Source of the DNA: Takakia lepidozioides
Lineage: Eukaryota > Streptophyta > Takakiopsida > Takakiales > Takakiaceae
Reading direction: 5' to 3'
Assembly (NCBI GenBank): GCA_030704615.1
Contig: CM060733.1
Coordinates: 61,444,001-61,508,000, forward strand
DNA length: 64,000 nt
Shown: positions 10,961 to 27,474 of the stretch, in pieces
How positions within the stretch are numbered: position 1 is the first letter of the stretch
How the letters are laid out: the number at the start of each line of letters is the position of its first letter
The notes under the pieces: generated by a model
The model's input: the letters and a program-made list of their open reading frames with translations, nothing else
What the model was told of the DNA's origin: nothing
Database searches by the model: none
Program-made: the position numbers and the translations under genes

Positions 10961-13039
10961 CCACTCCAGTAGGCTACTCTTGTGTTGAACTGCTGAAGAT
11001 TGTTTGAGGTCCTAGTCATATGTATATTGAATTGGCTGAAATTTTGGCTGCAAGTGGTAGCAATTGCTCAACTGGTCGAGCCCAGACTTCTCGTTTTGGG
11101 AAATTCTTCTCGCTATCCCTCAAACTTTTACGTAATTGAACGACAGGACAAAGCAGCCACCACCAAAGCTTGACAAGAGTCTGAGCCTATGAAAGGGCCT
11201 TGGGTGAAGACTAGCACTGTGCCTAGTTATATACAAGGTAAAATCTTTGTGACAGATGCTCGTATACTCTCGCCACGGGAGGACAATGCCAGCTGAAGAG
11301 GTTCAGAGACCGAGCCAAAGAGAGAGTCGCAATGGCTAAAGTACTTCGCGAGATTAAGGGGCAGAGGGAATTTTTGAGGCAAATCTAATGCTTGATCTAA
11401 GCTGCTTGGCGCAAATGTAATATTATCAGGGAACATATATATTCAAATAGTTCCCTCGGATTGCATGGCTTGCTAATGGATAGCTCCAGAGTAAGGTCCG
11501 TAGGACAACCTCTATGACGTATGTGGGGAAGTTTTATGTGGAGAGTGGGTGGATTGCGAGATCGCCACTATGTCCGATCAGCGAGACAGTCTTATGACCT
11601 TGTGCTCGGGTTATGTTTTCCCGTTCGCCTTCATTACATATGCTTTAAAGGGCCTTCGTCCAAAAGAGAAAGAACAAAACCTACACCCTAACTTCTCTAG
11701 GTCAGCTCATTATTTCTCTCTTCCCAAGTCCAAGTTCTTTAGGGGAGGAGAGGCAGCTCTTTTGCTAGTGCTCTTTGGTGGTGGATGTTGGAATATTGTT
11801 CCAGAAAAGGTGGCTTGTAATCACAAGGCTAAGTCGAGTGCTAAGCAACCACACACAGTTGAGTCAGATTACTGAATCTCTCACAATTCGTCCGAATTGT
11901 TTAAACAAGAGAGCACCATACCTGCGAAGAAAGACTCAGCTTTGTGAAAAAAGTGAATACGTGTGAGATCATAACCACATTAGCACCCACACTTTTCCCT
12001 GCTTCAAAGATATCACTTGCTGTTCCTGGTACCCCCTGCCATGCCCATCCTGCCATGCTCAAGAGTCCAGCAAAATCTGCCATTAGAGAGAAGTATTAAG
12101 ACCATGTCTGAAGTGAGAGAAAGAGAAGCATGAGCATACGTGGTCACAGAAGAGACATTCCTTGCTGCATGCAGCCCACTTGGAAATTCAAAAGATTCAC
12201 AATGATGATGGCTTCTTCTTTATCTAGCTGACTACGGTCGATACGTCGATACTATACCCCTTAGTACGAACAAAGATCTCTTCTGGCGACTGAGGAAGAC
12301 GATCATCACCGAACCTAAGGCCGAACCACAGCAACTACGAAGTTGCAGCTTTGCCAAATTTATTCACTAAGAGATCTCTCTGCTTTTATGGTCAATCAAT
12401 TAGAACAACCAAGTTACATCACCACCCTCCTGGCGGAAATGAGCGCCTCTCGAAATACTGCCGACAGAAATTCGGTTTGAAGCTTCCAATACAAATCCTG
12501 GAGGGAACCACGGCAAGTGCTGCAAACACATTGCAGAAGGGTCTCAAGATGGACCCTTCTCCTGTACAATCAGCCTCTGAAAAGGCAGAATAAGACAGGT
12601 GCTCTTAACGTCCCCACTACCTCATACCTAGTTCATAGCAAGCAAGAGCCGTAACAAATATGTGAGGGGTTGGGTGGTTTGGGTGTTGGGGCCCTGCTGC
12701 CACTGTCATGATGAGGCTCTCACCTTCTTCCTTCCTTCCTGCTTCCGACGTCTCACAGGATGGCAACCCACCCTGCCGAGCTCTGGAGCGCGCAGGTAGA
12801 GGCCCCACCCGAGGCACTGCTCTCTGCTTGCTGTGTCTTGATTGTGCTTTTTGGACTGGATCGCAACTCCAGGTCTTACGTTAAGGACAATTTCCCTGTT
12901 CACTACTCATTGGGGAATGCAAGGAGGTTGCTGGAAAGAAGGTAGTTCCGGATTGTACCCTGTTTGAAATGTCTTTGTATGAAATATGCTTGAGCTATGG
13001 TGGTTGTTACCTGGTCTATGTGAGGCTGGGGTTGAAGCT
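10961..13039. other. Intergenic, no gene recognised
   Basis: Frames at 11549-11875 and 12351-12593 (+) have no family motif, and no splice-consistent gene was found. This stretch separates the SINE from the PPR region. Confidence 0.35.
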
Positions 13040-13309
13040 ATGGCTGCTCCTACTGGTGGTTTCACAGAGGAGTCCAAGATCTCCGGACCATCAGCACACT
13101 TCCGAGGTCCTGTGGATTGGAAGTTGGTCGAATCTCCCTGGGCGAAGGCCGAACTTTTTTCCATGATACAAGGAAGAGCACAATCTGGTGATGATTCTAA
13201 TGTGAAGACACGCAATGAAGCTCCATGGCGAGAATACAATGGGTATGGTTTCGATGAAGGCTATGATTCGAGCGTTCCAACTCCAGCATATAAACTTGGT
13301 ACAGTATAA
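13040..13309 (+). CDS. Possible small protein upstream of the PPR gene
   Basis: From the ATG at 13040 an 89-residue frame runs to a stop at 13309. It is hydrophilic, with VDWKLVESPWAKAE in the middle and an aromatic/acidic PWREYNGYGFDEGYDS near the end, a composition more protein-like than the surrounding noise. It lies 163 bases before the PPR start codon on the same strand, so it could be a separate small gene, an upstream frame in the PPR transcript, or chance. No family is recognised. Confidence 0.3.
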   Translation: MAAPTGGFTEESKISGPSAHFRGPVDWKLVESPWAKAELFSMIQGRAQSGDDSNVKTRNEAPWREYNGYGFDEGYDSSVPTPAYKLGTV

Positions 13310-13472
13310 TTTCAATTGCCAAGATTGCAGTAGCTTTTGAACCCTGTCAATATGCAGCGAGGAGCCTGACCTCATGAATGGATCTTCTCTGTATGTTTCT
13401 GGAGGAGCTTTGAGATCAATTCTGTCAGTTTGCGTCTAAAGGTTTGTAACTAAGAGTTTTGAGTCCTGTAGG

Positions 13473-15692
13473 ATGGCACGGTTTAGTCATTCACAATTAC
13501 TTCTATCAGGCACCCCCGCAGCTTTCACTGCCATTGACAGAGGACGAACAAGAATCAACAAAAACTCTCCTGGCACTTGTGGGGATGTGAGGACACTGTG
13601 TAAGGCGGGACAACTGAAAGACGCACTGCACATGTTGAACCAACTATGTATTCTGGCAGACTGCAACACTTACGTCTGTCTGTTGCAGGAGTGCATCAAA
13701 ATTAAAGACCTAGCAGCAGGAAAGTACGTGCACGCCCATATTATCCAAACTGGATTCAAGCCAAACATCTTTTTGCTTAACACCCTTGTCAACATGTATG
13801 CCAAGTGTGGGAGGGTGGTGGATGCACGACAAGTGTTTGAGAAAATGTGGGAACGAAATTTGTTTACATGGACCATAATGATATCAGGATATGTCAAGCA
13901 TGGCTATGGTAGGGAGGCTTTTGAAATGTATGGTTTAATGCGATGCCAAGGGGTGACTCCAGACAAGGTCACATTCATTTGTGTTGTCAATGCATGTGCC
14001 AGCCTAGGAGCCTTGGAGAGGGGTAAAGAGGTTCATGTTGACATCAGAGAAGCTGGAATTGAATCAGATATTGTTCTAGAGACTGCCCTTGCTGACATGT
14101 ACGCCAAATGCGGGAGCATGAAGGATGCGCGTCAAGTGTTTGACAGTATGGCTAAACGAGATGTGGTCTCATGGAATGCAATGATGGCAGGATATGCTCA
14201 GCATGGGTGTGGTACAGAGGCTCTTGAGATGTATGAGCAAATGATACGGGAAAAGGCGATGCCCAACAAGGTCACGTTCATTTGCGTTCTCAATGCCTGT
14301 GCTGCCCTAGGAGCTCTGGAAAAGGGCAAAGCTATCCATGCTAACATCATCGGGGCTGGAATTCTGCCAGATATGATTCTCGAAACTGCCCTTGCTGACA
14401 TGTATGCTAAATGTGGAAGCATGAAGGATGCACGGGAAGTATTTCACAGCATAGCTCAACCAGATCTGGTCTCATGCAGTTCCATGATAGCAGGATATGC
14501 TCAGCATGGGTTTGGGAGGGAGGCTCTTGAGATCTATGCGCAAATGCAGAGCAAAGGAGTGACAGCTGACAGAGTTGCATTCATTTCCGTTCTCAATGCC
14601 TGTGCTAGTCTGGCAGCCCTGGAAAAGGGCAAAGAGGTTCATGCTGACATCGTCAAAGCTGGAATTGCACCAGATATCATTCTCGAAACTGCCCTCGTTG
14701 GAATGTATGCCAAATGTGGCAACATGAAGGATGCACGTCAAGTGTTTGACAGCATGGGTGAACAGGATGTGGTCTCATGGAACACAATGATAGAAGGCTT
14801 TGCTCAGCTTGGGTGTGGTAGGGAGGCCCTTGAAGTGTTTGAGCAAATCCAACAGGAAGGCTTGAAGCCGAACGCGAGCACATTTATCTCTCTTCTCTGT
14901 GCTTGTAGCCATGTGGGCCTAGTGGCTGAAGGTCATCACTACTTTTATTCCATGTCCCAAAATCATGGCATTGCCCCAACAATGGAGCATTTTGGCTGTA
15001 TGGTGGACCTTCTCGGCCGCGCAGGAAGATTGAATGAGGCACAAGATTTTATAAACAAAATGCCAGTTGAACCAGATGCTGCAGTGTGGGGCCCCTTGCT
15101 TGGTGCATGCAGGATTCACGGCAATTGGAAGTTAGCCGAATTAGCGGCAAAATGCCTTCTCAAGTGGAATCCACAGCATGCTGGAACTTATGTGCTGCTA
15201 TCGAACATCTATGCTGCAGCTGGCAGGTGGGGTGATCAAGCTAAGGTGAGAAAAATGATGGACGACCAGGGTGTGCAAAAGGAGCCAGGCCGCAGCTCCA
15301 TTGAGGTGGACAACCAAGTGCATACATTCGTTGTAGATGACAGGTTGCATCCACAAATAGATGAAATTCATGTGGAGCTCAAAAGATTGTCTGGACCAAT
15401 GAAGGAGGCTGGGTATGTACCTGATACGCGTTTTGTTTTGCATGATGTGGAGGAGGAGCAAAAAGAATTTTCTCTTTGCTACCACAGTGAGAAACTGGCC
15501 ATAGCTTTTGGACTCATCAGTATGCCCCCTGGGACACCTATCCGCATCATCAAGAACCTCCGGGTATGTGGTGACTGCCACACTGCCACCAAGTTGATCT
15601 CGAGGATTGTCGGCCGAGTAGTTGTTGTGCGAGATGCCAACCGCTTTCACCGCTTCCAAGATGGGGTTTGTTCTTGTGGGGATTACTGGTGA
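13473..15692 (+). CDS. PLS-class pentatricopeptide repeat protein with E and DYW domains
   Basis: An intronless 739-residue frame. Repeats of about 30-36 residues run from about residue 60 to 530, with recurring [26 protein letters not shown] and [11 protein letters not shown] motifs. An E/E+ region follows ([15 protein letters not shown]-like, [16 protein letters not shown]), then a C-terminal DYW domain with the deaminase-like zinc ligands HSE (671-673) and CGDC (699-702), a second Cys/His set, and the terminal DYW. Such proteins bind organellar RNA in sequence-specific fashion; the DYW domain performs C-to-U editing in mitochondria or plastids. The N-terminus is poor in acidic residues and could be a transit peptide. 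Three or four 101-residue modules are unusually alike. The target RNA cannot be inferred here. Confidence 0.95.
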   Translation: MARFSHSQLLLSGTPAAFTAIDRGRTRINKNSPGTCGDVRTLCKAGQLKDALHMLNQLCILADCNTYVCLLQECIKIKDLAAGKYVHAHIIQTGFKPNIFLLNTLVNMYAKCGRVVDARQVFEKMWERNLFTWTIMISGYVKHGYGREAFEMYGLMRCQGVTPDKVTFICVVNACASLGALERGKEVHVDIREAGIESDIVLETALADMYAKCGSMKDARQVFDSMAKRDVVSWNAMMAGYAQHGCGTEALEMYEQMIREKAMPNKVTFICVLNACAALGALEKGKAIHANIIGAGILPDMILETALADMYAKCGSMKDAREVFHSIAQPDLVSCSSMIAGYAQHGFGREALEIYAQMQSKGVTADRVAFISVLNACASLAALEKGKEVHADIVKAGIAPDIILETALVGMYAKCGNMKDARQVFDSMGEQDVVSWNTMIEGFAQLGCGREALEVFEQIQQEGLKPNASTFISLLCACSHVGLVAEGHHYFYSMSQNHGIAPTMEHFGCMVDLLGRAGRLNEAQDFINKMPVEPDAAVWGPLLGACRIHGNWKLAELAAKCLLKWNPQHAGTYVLLSNIYAAAGRWGDQAKVRKMMDDQGVQKEPGRSSIEVDNQVHTFVVDDRLHPQIDEIHVELKRLSGPMKEAGYVPDTRFVLHDVEEEQKEFSLCYHSEKLAIAFGLISMPPGTPIRIIKNLRVCGDCHTATKLISRIVGRVVVVRDANRFHRFQDGVCSCGDYW
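13870..14860 (+). repeat. 303-bp internal repeats in the PPR gene
   Basis: Coding modules recur with a 303-base period: the segments at about 13876, 14179, 14482 and 14785 all begin ATG-ATa and encode versions of M-I-x-G-Y-A-Q-H-G. Each is one P-L-S triplet of 101 residues. Similarity at DNA level is clearly higher among the inner three modules than with the first. Confidence 0.8.
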
Positions 15693-17335
15693 AACAAGCA
15701 TCTCCATAAGAGGTGGCCTACTTGCTGCTTGCGGGAGGGAAGGTCATATTCTGCCTTTTTCCTTCTTAGTAATTCAGTAGTATGAAAGAAATAATTCGTG
15801 TCATTGAATGTGGCAGGCAGTATTGCACTTTCTGCAAATAATGATTATGTACTCATGTACGATTAATGAACAGCAACAGTGTATGCAGAGAGTTACTGGA
15901 TAGGCAGGGAAGTACAAATTCTACCTAACATGGAATCATGTGCTCTCTTGCAGACAGAACTTTGGGAGCTGTGAATGTTTTCCTCTGAGAAAGAAGAAAC
16001 AGAAAAGGTGGCTGGCCTTATTAGCTCAAACCAGTTCATAAGTTTGTCTCAACCCAAAATATTGGCAGGTCTACATGGATTCCTGTATGCTGAGCCTGGG
16101 ATCTTCATTTGAACCATCCAAGGGCCTAGGATTGGATGGACAGAGGTCAGAGGGAACAAATATTTTCCAATGTTCTTTCTGAAAACTGGGGATCCACACT
16201 TCTCAACCACAACTGCCAAGGTCCCAGGGAGGAACAATTGTTTCCATGACAAGGTGGGAGTCCAATAGCGATGGGAATTAGTGGCTCCCATATTGAAGTG
16301 TCTATTAAGTTGTGGACCTGCGATTACTGAATATGATGGGCAGGAACCTCATTCCATAGCTTGAATATTCACTTTCCTAGAGCTGGACCAAGCCTTTGTC
16401 ATCCCATATGCAGGACCTCATAGGGTGGTGGAAATTCACAGCATTGATAGGGCTCCCATTATTATCATTCAAGTCGGGAAGAGGTGCTCCTAAGTTTTTC
16501 ATCTAATCCATTCACGGCAACCCCCTCTTGCAAAGTACCTGTCCCCTTGTTTTTCAGGGCGTGTTCAGTCTCTGTATACAGCAGCAACTGAGTGGGATTG
16601 CCTGTGCAGTTGGCTCAGCTGGGCCATCCTTCTGAAGACGGGGTCACCCTGCCAACCAGCCCTGCGGGTATCCCTGCCAGCAGAGAGCATGAACCTACCC
16701 ACCAGCTAGATACGGACTAGATAGCGTTCAAGAGGAGGGGGAATACTGGATGTAGCAAGGCAAAAAAAAAAAGCTATGGACCCAAACCTGGTGGAAGGCC
16801 AAACCTCAAAATGGAAGTGCCTCAAGATGCTTCTGTCCTCACAAGGTCGCAAGAATGAGTGTGGTTTGCTGAGTAAAGAGGCGGCACCAGCGTGAGGGAA
16901 TCACCAACAGGTTCCAGATCATCTAGGTAGCCATCACACATAGCACAACACACATGTACATCAAGAATGAACACCAAGATGTCATTCCAATATCCCTAAT
17001 TTATACCCAAATCCGAGGTCACATACCCAACAACAACAAGCCCTAATTCTCTTAAATGGTTGATCCTAACTGCAAAAGTGATGTCCAAAGAATTTGAACA
17101 TGGCAGGCAAGACACATATATGACCAGTTTGGTTAGACATAGCTGACTTTGCAGTTTGGCTCTTAGAGATCAAGTTAGGGTTAAGTTCAAAAACTAAACA
17201 AGAACGTTGGGTTTCAAGAGCTGAGCCGGTTTGTAAACCAAATTCTGAATCCAAGCTTAGGTGACAACAGTCTGTGAGAGAGATGGGTTAGTGGAGGGGT
17301 TCCAGGAGAGCAATTGCGTTTTGCATTCAGGAAGA
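15693..17335. other. Intergenic, no gene recognised
   Basis: This stretch probably includes the 3' UTR of the PPR gene and the promoter of the augmin gene. No coding motif or RNA gene was found. A short poly(A) run lies near 16762. Confidence 0.35.
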
Positions 17336-21612
<4,277 letters not shown>

Positions 21613-24600
21613 CAAACAGCTTCCCACCAGACACTAGTTAATTTTAGTCTAGTTAGATGTAGTGTACAGCACTGCTGATGGGTCCATGGAGATAAAGGTG
21701 TCTTCTTCCTGTAGTTATAATACTCTTTGGTTGGGACCTGACTAAAGCAAGGTGTGTGCACGTGTACGAATACATGAATAAGAAGAATGAAGAGAAAAAT
21801 GAAAAGACAGCATCCTGGAGTTGTTGGCAACTTTGGGTGGCACCCCACTTGCCCACCCTCCCCCTGAGGGTGCTTGTGGGCCCTTGGAATTATATCTGGT
21901 GAAGTCAGAAATGTGAATGAAAAGATGTCAAATTATGTAGAAGTGGGTTATCAAGTCTGGCTTGTGTTGATGTTTTATTATCTATGTATGTCCACAGATG
22001 CAAATGGGCAAAGTAGGGGTGTGCAAGTAGAGTGGCAGCATGACTGGACCTTGGGATTCAAGAGTAGCATTGCACCATATGAACATTGGGGTCATTGGCA
22101 GCATCATCCCCTTTGAACTCTGCTCGTGTTTAGTATGGAGGCAATTTTCACCTAGTGCCATGTGTGCAGATCCCCCCTTTACAAGCCTGAATCCCCTGAG
22201 AATTTTTTTTGTCTTGGATGCTTTAATTGAAGGTAGTTTTTGAATTATCTCTAAAAGACATTAAAATTGGGCCAAGCTGACAATGGTCGCTTTGCCTTCA
22301 ATGCTTCGGGTCACTCGGTGTTTGGCTTTTGCCTGTTCTCTCTTTGGTCTGTTTGGGCTCATCCTTCTTCACCCTTGGGTGTCTAACCAGCCATATGGCT
22401 TCTTTGGGGTTTTAAAATTCTTCCACTTTATCAGTAAAATCAAATGGGAATATGTACCCCAAACGTCCGAAAAATCAAATCAGCTAGAGGCGAGCCGACG
22501 CTTAAGCGGCTGTCCGAATAGAAGTGGCAGCATGCATTGGGCCCACATGGCCATTGCATGCCCCTTCAAAGTGGCTATTGCATGTGGGGCGCACATGGCT
22601 ATTGCATGCAACATCTAGCAAGCTGACTCAACTCAACTAGCGTGGCTATTTGCATTGGGCCCACATGGCTATTCCATGCCCCTTGAAAATGGCTATAGCA
22701 TGCGGGGCCACATGGAATCCATGCCAAGGAATGCTAGGGAAGGTTCTAGATGGGAGGTGATTTTGGCAAGGTATAGCCCAAGTGGGAGCTCAGGCAAGGA
22801 CCAGAGGGTGCAGGAGGATTGAGGGTTCGAGTAGGGTGGGTGATTTCAAGGTGCGGGAGGAGTGGGCCTAGGTCTACGTGCAGACTGCAGACAAGGAGAT
22901 GGAAGGATTTTGGAAGAGGGTGGTTTTCTTGGGGCGGAAGGGTTGCTTGGTGCTGTGCTGATCCGCACGACATGACTTGAGGGATGTATTGTAAATAAGT
23001 GGCGTACCAGTTACTACTGATCCACGGGTGAGGTCTGTAGTCCCCTTGCTTATTACATGCGATGTAAAGACTGTTGATGTAACGACGAACCGACGAGGTT
23101 TTATGCCGACTTGTATTATTATTATGTCATGCTCTCCGTATTGAAGGCTAAATTTTCTGCTCAAAATTACATCTCCAACGCACTTGGCTGTATTCCATTG
23201 TGACGCGATACGCCTCTACACCGAATTTATATGACATTCGAAAGAGAATATGTACCTGTACCCAGTCTAACAAGATGGTACGCCGGTTTTCGACAGTAAC
23301 TACACTTGGGTGACACTGGGTTACACCTAAGGGAGTGTAACTCCAATTGGTACAACTCACTATCCAGGGTTGGGCAACTGATTTCAAGTTAAAGCAAAGT
23401 TGTCTCATCGTGCAAGGAAGGAGGTGAGGTTTTGATAAAGGTAATTCTCTTGTTTTCATGCTAAGATTCCTTTTGTGTGTGTGAGAGGGTTATTGTTAGG
23501 GGATTTGCCAAGGTTTGACCAAGTGGCAGCACTACATGTGTTGGCCAAATTGGATTGTTTTGGCTTATTGGATGAGGGATCCAAGGGGATGAAGTCTTAC
23601 TAAACTTGCCTCCCTCTTTGACATCTATGATATGACGAAAGTACCTGGTAACCAGTGATTGCATGTAGTGCTTAAGCAACCAAGAAAGTCAATTTTCTAA
23701 AAGTTACACCATTTTTTCACTGCAAGGGTCTTATATTTTGAAAGTCAAAGTATGGCACTGGGCGTTTAAGGGTTAAGCAAGATGGTTTGTATATTTTGTT
23801 TTGTTTGTCATGTTGATATCTCCTCCGCCAGGGTTCTTAATACAGCTAAAGCCCTCAATGAGTAGGGGTGCATCGAGGTGGTTTCATAAATTTTGAACTT
23901 ACAATGTGGGAGATATTGAATTTCAGGTAATTTTTTGTCACTAAAAATTCATGAAAATTAGCCAAGAGTGACGACCCGCATGTGGTCCCCGTCTCCATCC
24001 CCACACCCCGCATCGACTAATTAAGTTAAAACACTTTCTCATTTGATGATCTGCACGTTCATGCACTGCCCCGCATTTGGGTTGTGTCCCACTCCTCGTG
24101 GGGCCCCCTCGCATGCTGTGCTGGTTTTTCATCCATGTGGATGGGCCTTCACCTTCCATAGTCTGTTTGCTTCATGGCCCCCTTAGTTGGTTTTATTTTT
24201 TCCTATGTTAATAAAATTCGAAGGCTACCTCTGACCCCTCTTAAAAAAAAGAAAAAAAGAAAAATAGGAGATGTTCCTGGTTTTCCTTCAGGCAAGGCAT
24301 ACTTGCTCTTTGATTGCAGGTTCTTCAGTTCTGCTTTTCCTCCCAGGACCTGTTCTTGTTCACATAGTAGCTGGTGAACACCTTCCATGCACATCTGTTG
24401 CATATTTTGGGAAGGCCCTCTTTCTTTTACTATTAGATTCTTAGGCTTTCAATCTTGTTAGTCTGTTCAGATGTAGTACCATACCTTCCAACTCCAGGAA
24501 CTTGGCTCACTGATGATATCAGGGCTGGATTCTAGTTTTGTCCTGCCCCCGGTGGCTTGTTAGGGTGTTACCCAATCTTCCAAGATGTAAAGCCTCATGG

Positions 24601-25273
24601 CCTCCTGTCCTGCTTATTTTTTCCAGGACATCTTCATTAATATGATTTAAAGGGCTGCCTCCCCCTTTAAAAAGAAAAAAAGTCAAAGAAAATGCGAAAA
24701 TACCATTTACATACGATGGGCAATTGGCATTGTTTGAAGTTTCCTTTGTCGACGGAATGTAGCTCTTGTTTTTGACGGGCACCTTTTTTGGTTGAAGAGC
24801 AAAACGTCGGGAGGGGCAGGGAGGGGGTGAATGAGCCGGCTCAGGAAGAAGAAGGGCTGATGCTCGCATCCCTCCCAGTGAGATGGATACAAAGCAAAAT
24901 TGAGCAGCAGTCCTTGTAGTCCTTGACTTGAATTGGAGTACACACGCACAGGATGGAGGACATATGGCCAAGGCGTGTGTGTGGGTTTGGAAGGTGGGAT
25001 GGAGTGGCCATCCGCACAGGTGCCTGCTGCTCAAGCGGCACGAGAAAGTCGTGGGGAGACGCATGACAGTACAATCCTTTGTTGAGGTCAATTGAAGGAA
25101 AATTCTCAGCATCAGAAACTGTTTATGAATGTGGTACTCTGGGTAGTCAGATTCAGCCGGGGTGATGACGATATAGTGACCCTGCATAAAGCCTTTTGTT
25201 GGGCAAGCTTGAGCCTTGTTTGTGTTTTATGGGGATGTCCACAAATTGCAGGGGTGCAATTTGAGGTCGGAAA
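21613..25273. other. Intergenic DNA with repeats, no gene recognised
   Basis: This separates two same-strand genes. It contains a GCATG-rich duplication (22532-22728) and two A-rich-tailed segments (about 24175-24265 and 24590-24685) that share a TTAATA-AAT...GGCTGCCTC...TTTAAAAA ending, as expected of 3' ends of short retroelements. The - strand frame at 24519-25187 shows no domain. Confidence 0.4.
22532..22728 (+). repeat. Imperfect direct duplication of a GCATG/CACATGGC unit
   Basis: Copy A spans about 22532-22611 and copy B about 22650-22728. Both read GCATTGGGCCCACATGG, then ATTGCATGCCCCTT or a close variant, then a GTGGCTAT-GCATG-GGGG part. They are separated by about 38 unrelated bases. 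Confidence 0.75.
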
Positions 25274-27474
25274 ATGGCATACCGGGGGAATTCGGGGGTT
25301 GTAGCGAGATGTCAAAGCTTGAGCGCCATTTATTTCTCAGCGAAAAGCTTGACTACGAAGGTTCAGTTCTTTGACAATACCCAGCAGAAAATAGGTAGCC
25401 ACATTTTGCAAACTGAGAATGTGGAAAGTTTGTTTTCGGGGATGACCTTCAAGGAGCTTCTCAAATCGCTATTGAATCTTGAATTGGTTGCCTATGAGCC
25501 TGTCGTGAATCGAAGTATCAAAGTTCTCACGTCTCCGTTGATGAAATATGCTATATACAGAGCACCCGTGCTGTTCATTGTCAAGAGAACTGCTCATTCT
25601 CACTTCTGTGCGGGAGAGGATGTCGCTGAAGCTACAGAAACTTTGAGGAGGATGTGGGAGCTTGGGCTGAGAGGCATTATGGATTACGGTTTGGAGGACG
25701 CCACCGATAACCTGCGGTGCGACAAGAACCTGGTCGAATTTCTCCGCACGATTCATGAAAGCCACCAACTGCCAGCTGGATCGGTAAGGGACGACGTGCT
25801 TTGCATGATTAAAGTCTTCCACCTTGCATACAAAACTCAGCAGTGGGAAGCACATGTTGCAATCTCTTTTTATCAGGAAATCAGGAAGTCAGGAAGTATG
25901 TTGCGCGCGGCGTATTGCCCCTCCTTACTTCTAAATTGGTGTGTGGCACCTGTAATGGCTTCAGGTGAGCTTTGCAAAGGTGAAGACCACTGCAATTTGT
26001 CCAATTCAACTCTTGGAGCGAGTAAGTGACCTGTTACGGTGGCGTCATAAGAACAACGGGTTTAAGCTGCCATGGGACGTACATGTGGGATTGCCTGTGC
26101 TGGCAGCAGACAGTCCCACATACCATGTGCAGTCAGTGCCAGAGCCGCTGACAGGACAAGAAGAGCAAGACTGGACTCTTGCCCAGCAGCGGCTATGGAA
26201 GCTTTGCGATGCATGTGGACAAGTGGGGCTGCCACTGTTGGTGGATGCTGAGTACACGTCCGTGCAGCCAGCCATAGACTACCTTACTTATGCTGCAGCA
26301 CTGGAGTTTAACAAGGGCTGCCATTCCATGGTGTATGGGACACTTCAGTCGTACTTAACAGATGCGTTTTCGCGCCTTACCCTTGGTCTGAAATGGGCGT
26401 CTGAGCACCAACTCTCATTAGGGGTGAAGCTTGTGCGAGGAGCATACATTTCCAGAGAAATTGCTCAGGCGGCGTCTTTGGGCGCCTCTTCTCCCATTCA
26501 CTCCAGCATACATGAGACACACTGTTGCTATGATTCATGTGCTGCACTCTTGCTGCAACATGCTGCATCTAGACAGGCTTGCGTGGTGCTTGCAACACAT
26601 AACATGAACTCTGGTATACACCCTTCTCTATCTCAGGATATTATTCAGATTGCAAACAACTTAATTTTATCTAGCACATCACAGGCTTATAGTTGTGGCG
26701 ATCATGCATGATGTTCATTTGCAACAGGAGCTGTTCAATGATCTTTGTTTGTTGTGGGGATGATTGTGGTGCCAATTTTGAGTGCATGAAAGAACATACA
26801 AGTGGGGAGAAACAGACTGGTTACTTCAGTTCCAGAAGCTTGAGGACTGAAGTCTGAGGATGTCGCCTTGTATGGGAGGATTTGCAGGGAGAGCAGCAGC
26901 ATCCAAAGCAGAAGAACTGGGGTTTTCAAGGAGTGATCCAAGGCTGCAATTTGCCCAGCTCATGGGCATGGCTGATGTTCTATCATTGTCGTTGGCACAG
27001 GCGGGCTTCCAAGTGAGCAAGTGTGTTCCGTTCGGGCCAGTGTCCCAGGTTGTCCCTTACCTTGTGAGACGTGCGGAAGAGAACAGGGGCCTGCTCGGCA
27101 ACACTCTGGCAGATCGCAGGTGTCTCAGGTATTGGTCTTCCACACTGCAAGGAAAATGGCTGCCATTTTGGGTTCCCATTTGTATGATTTCAAATGTTTC
27201 AAGTCCTCAGTGGTTGTAATAACTTTGCTACTGAAGCTGATATTCTACCATAGAATCACACCACATGCACCCTAAAGCAGCAGAGACACAACAAGTGATA
27301 ACATGTGCATTAGGTAGTGGCAGTGAAATTTTGCATGTGGGGCCAATGTTGTTAGCATGCAGGAACAGCTTCATTTTCTCCATTGCAATGGTCTGTTAAT
27401 GCCCTAACACCGTAGTGGGCATGGTGGTGAACAGACAGGAGTTGCAGCGCAGGCTGCAGTTAGTAGGCGCCTGA
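25274..27474 (+). CDS. ProDH: Proline dehydrogenase, mitochondrial
   Basis: Four exons (25274-25783, 25965-26613, 26888-27128, 27435-27474) join in frame to 479 residues, with GT-AG borders and matching phases (0, 1, 2). The last exon is only 40 bases and supplies the conserved RQELQRRL end. FAD-dependent TIM-barrel motifs are present: HFCAGED, LWELGLR-like MWELGLRGIMDYG, CPIQLLERVSDLLRW, VDAEYTSVQPAIDY, KLVRGAYIS, CVVLATHNM, AQLMGMADVLS, VPFGPVSQVVPYLVRRAEEN. Plant proteins of this type are about 480-500 residues. It oxidises proline to pyrroline-5-carboxylate at the mitochondrial inner membrane, passing electrons to the respiratory chain. The N-terminus (first about 30 residues) is rich in Ser, Ala and Arg/Lys and could be a presequence. 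The first ATG of the frame is taken as start; no break is seen. Confidence 0.95.

Noticed and set aside
24519-25187. 222-residue - strand open frame upstream of ProDH
   Set aside because: Low-complexity Ser/Pro/His-rich text without family resemblance; it overlaps an A-rich retroelement-like tail and the ProDH promoter.
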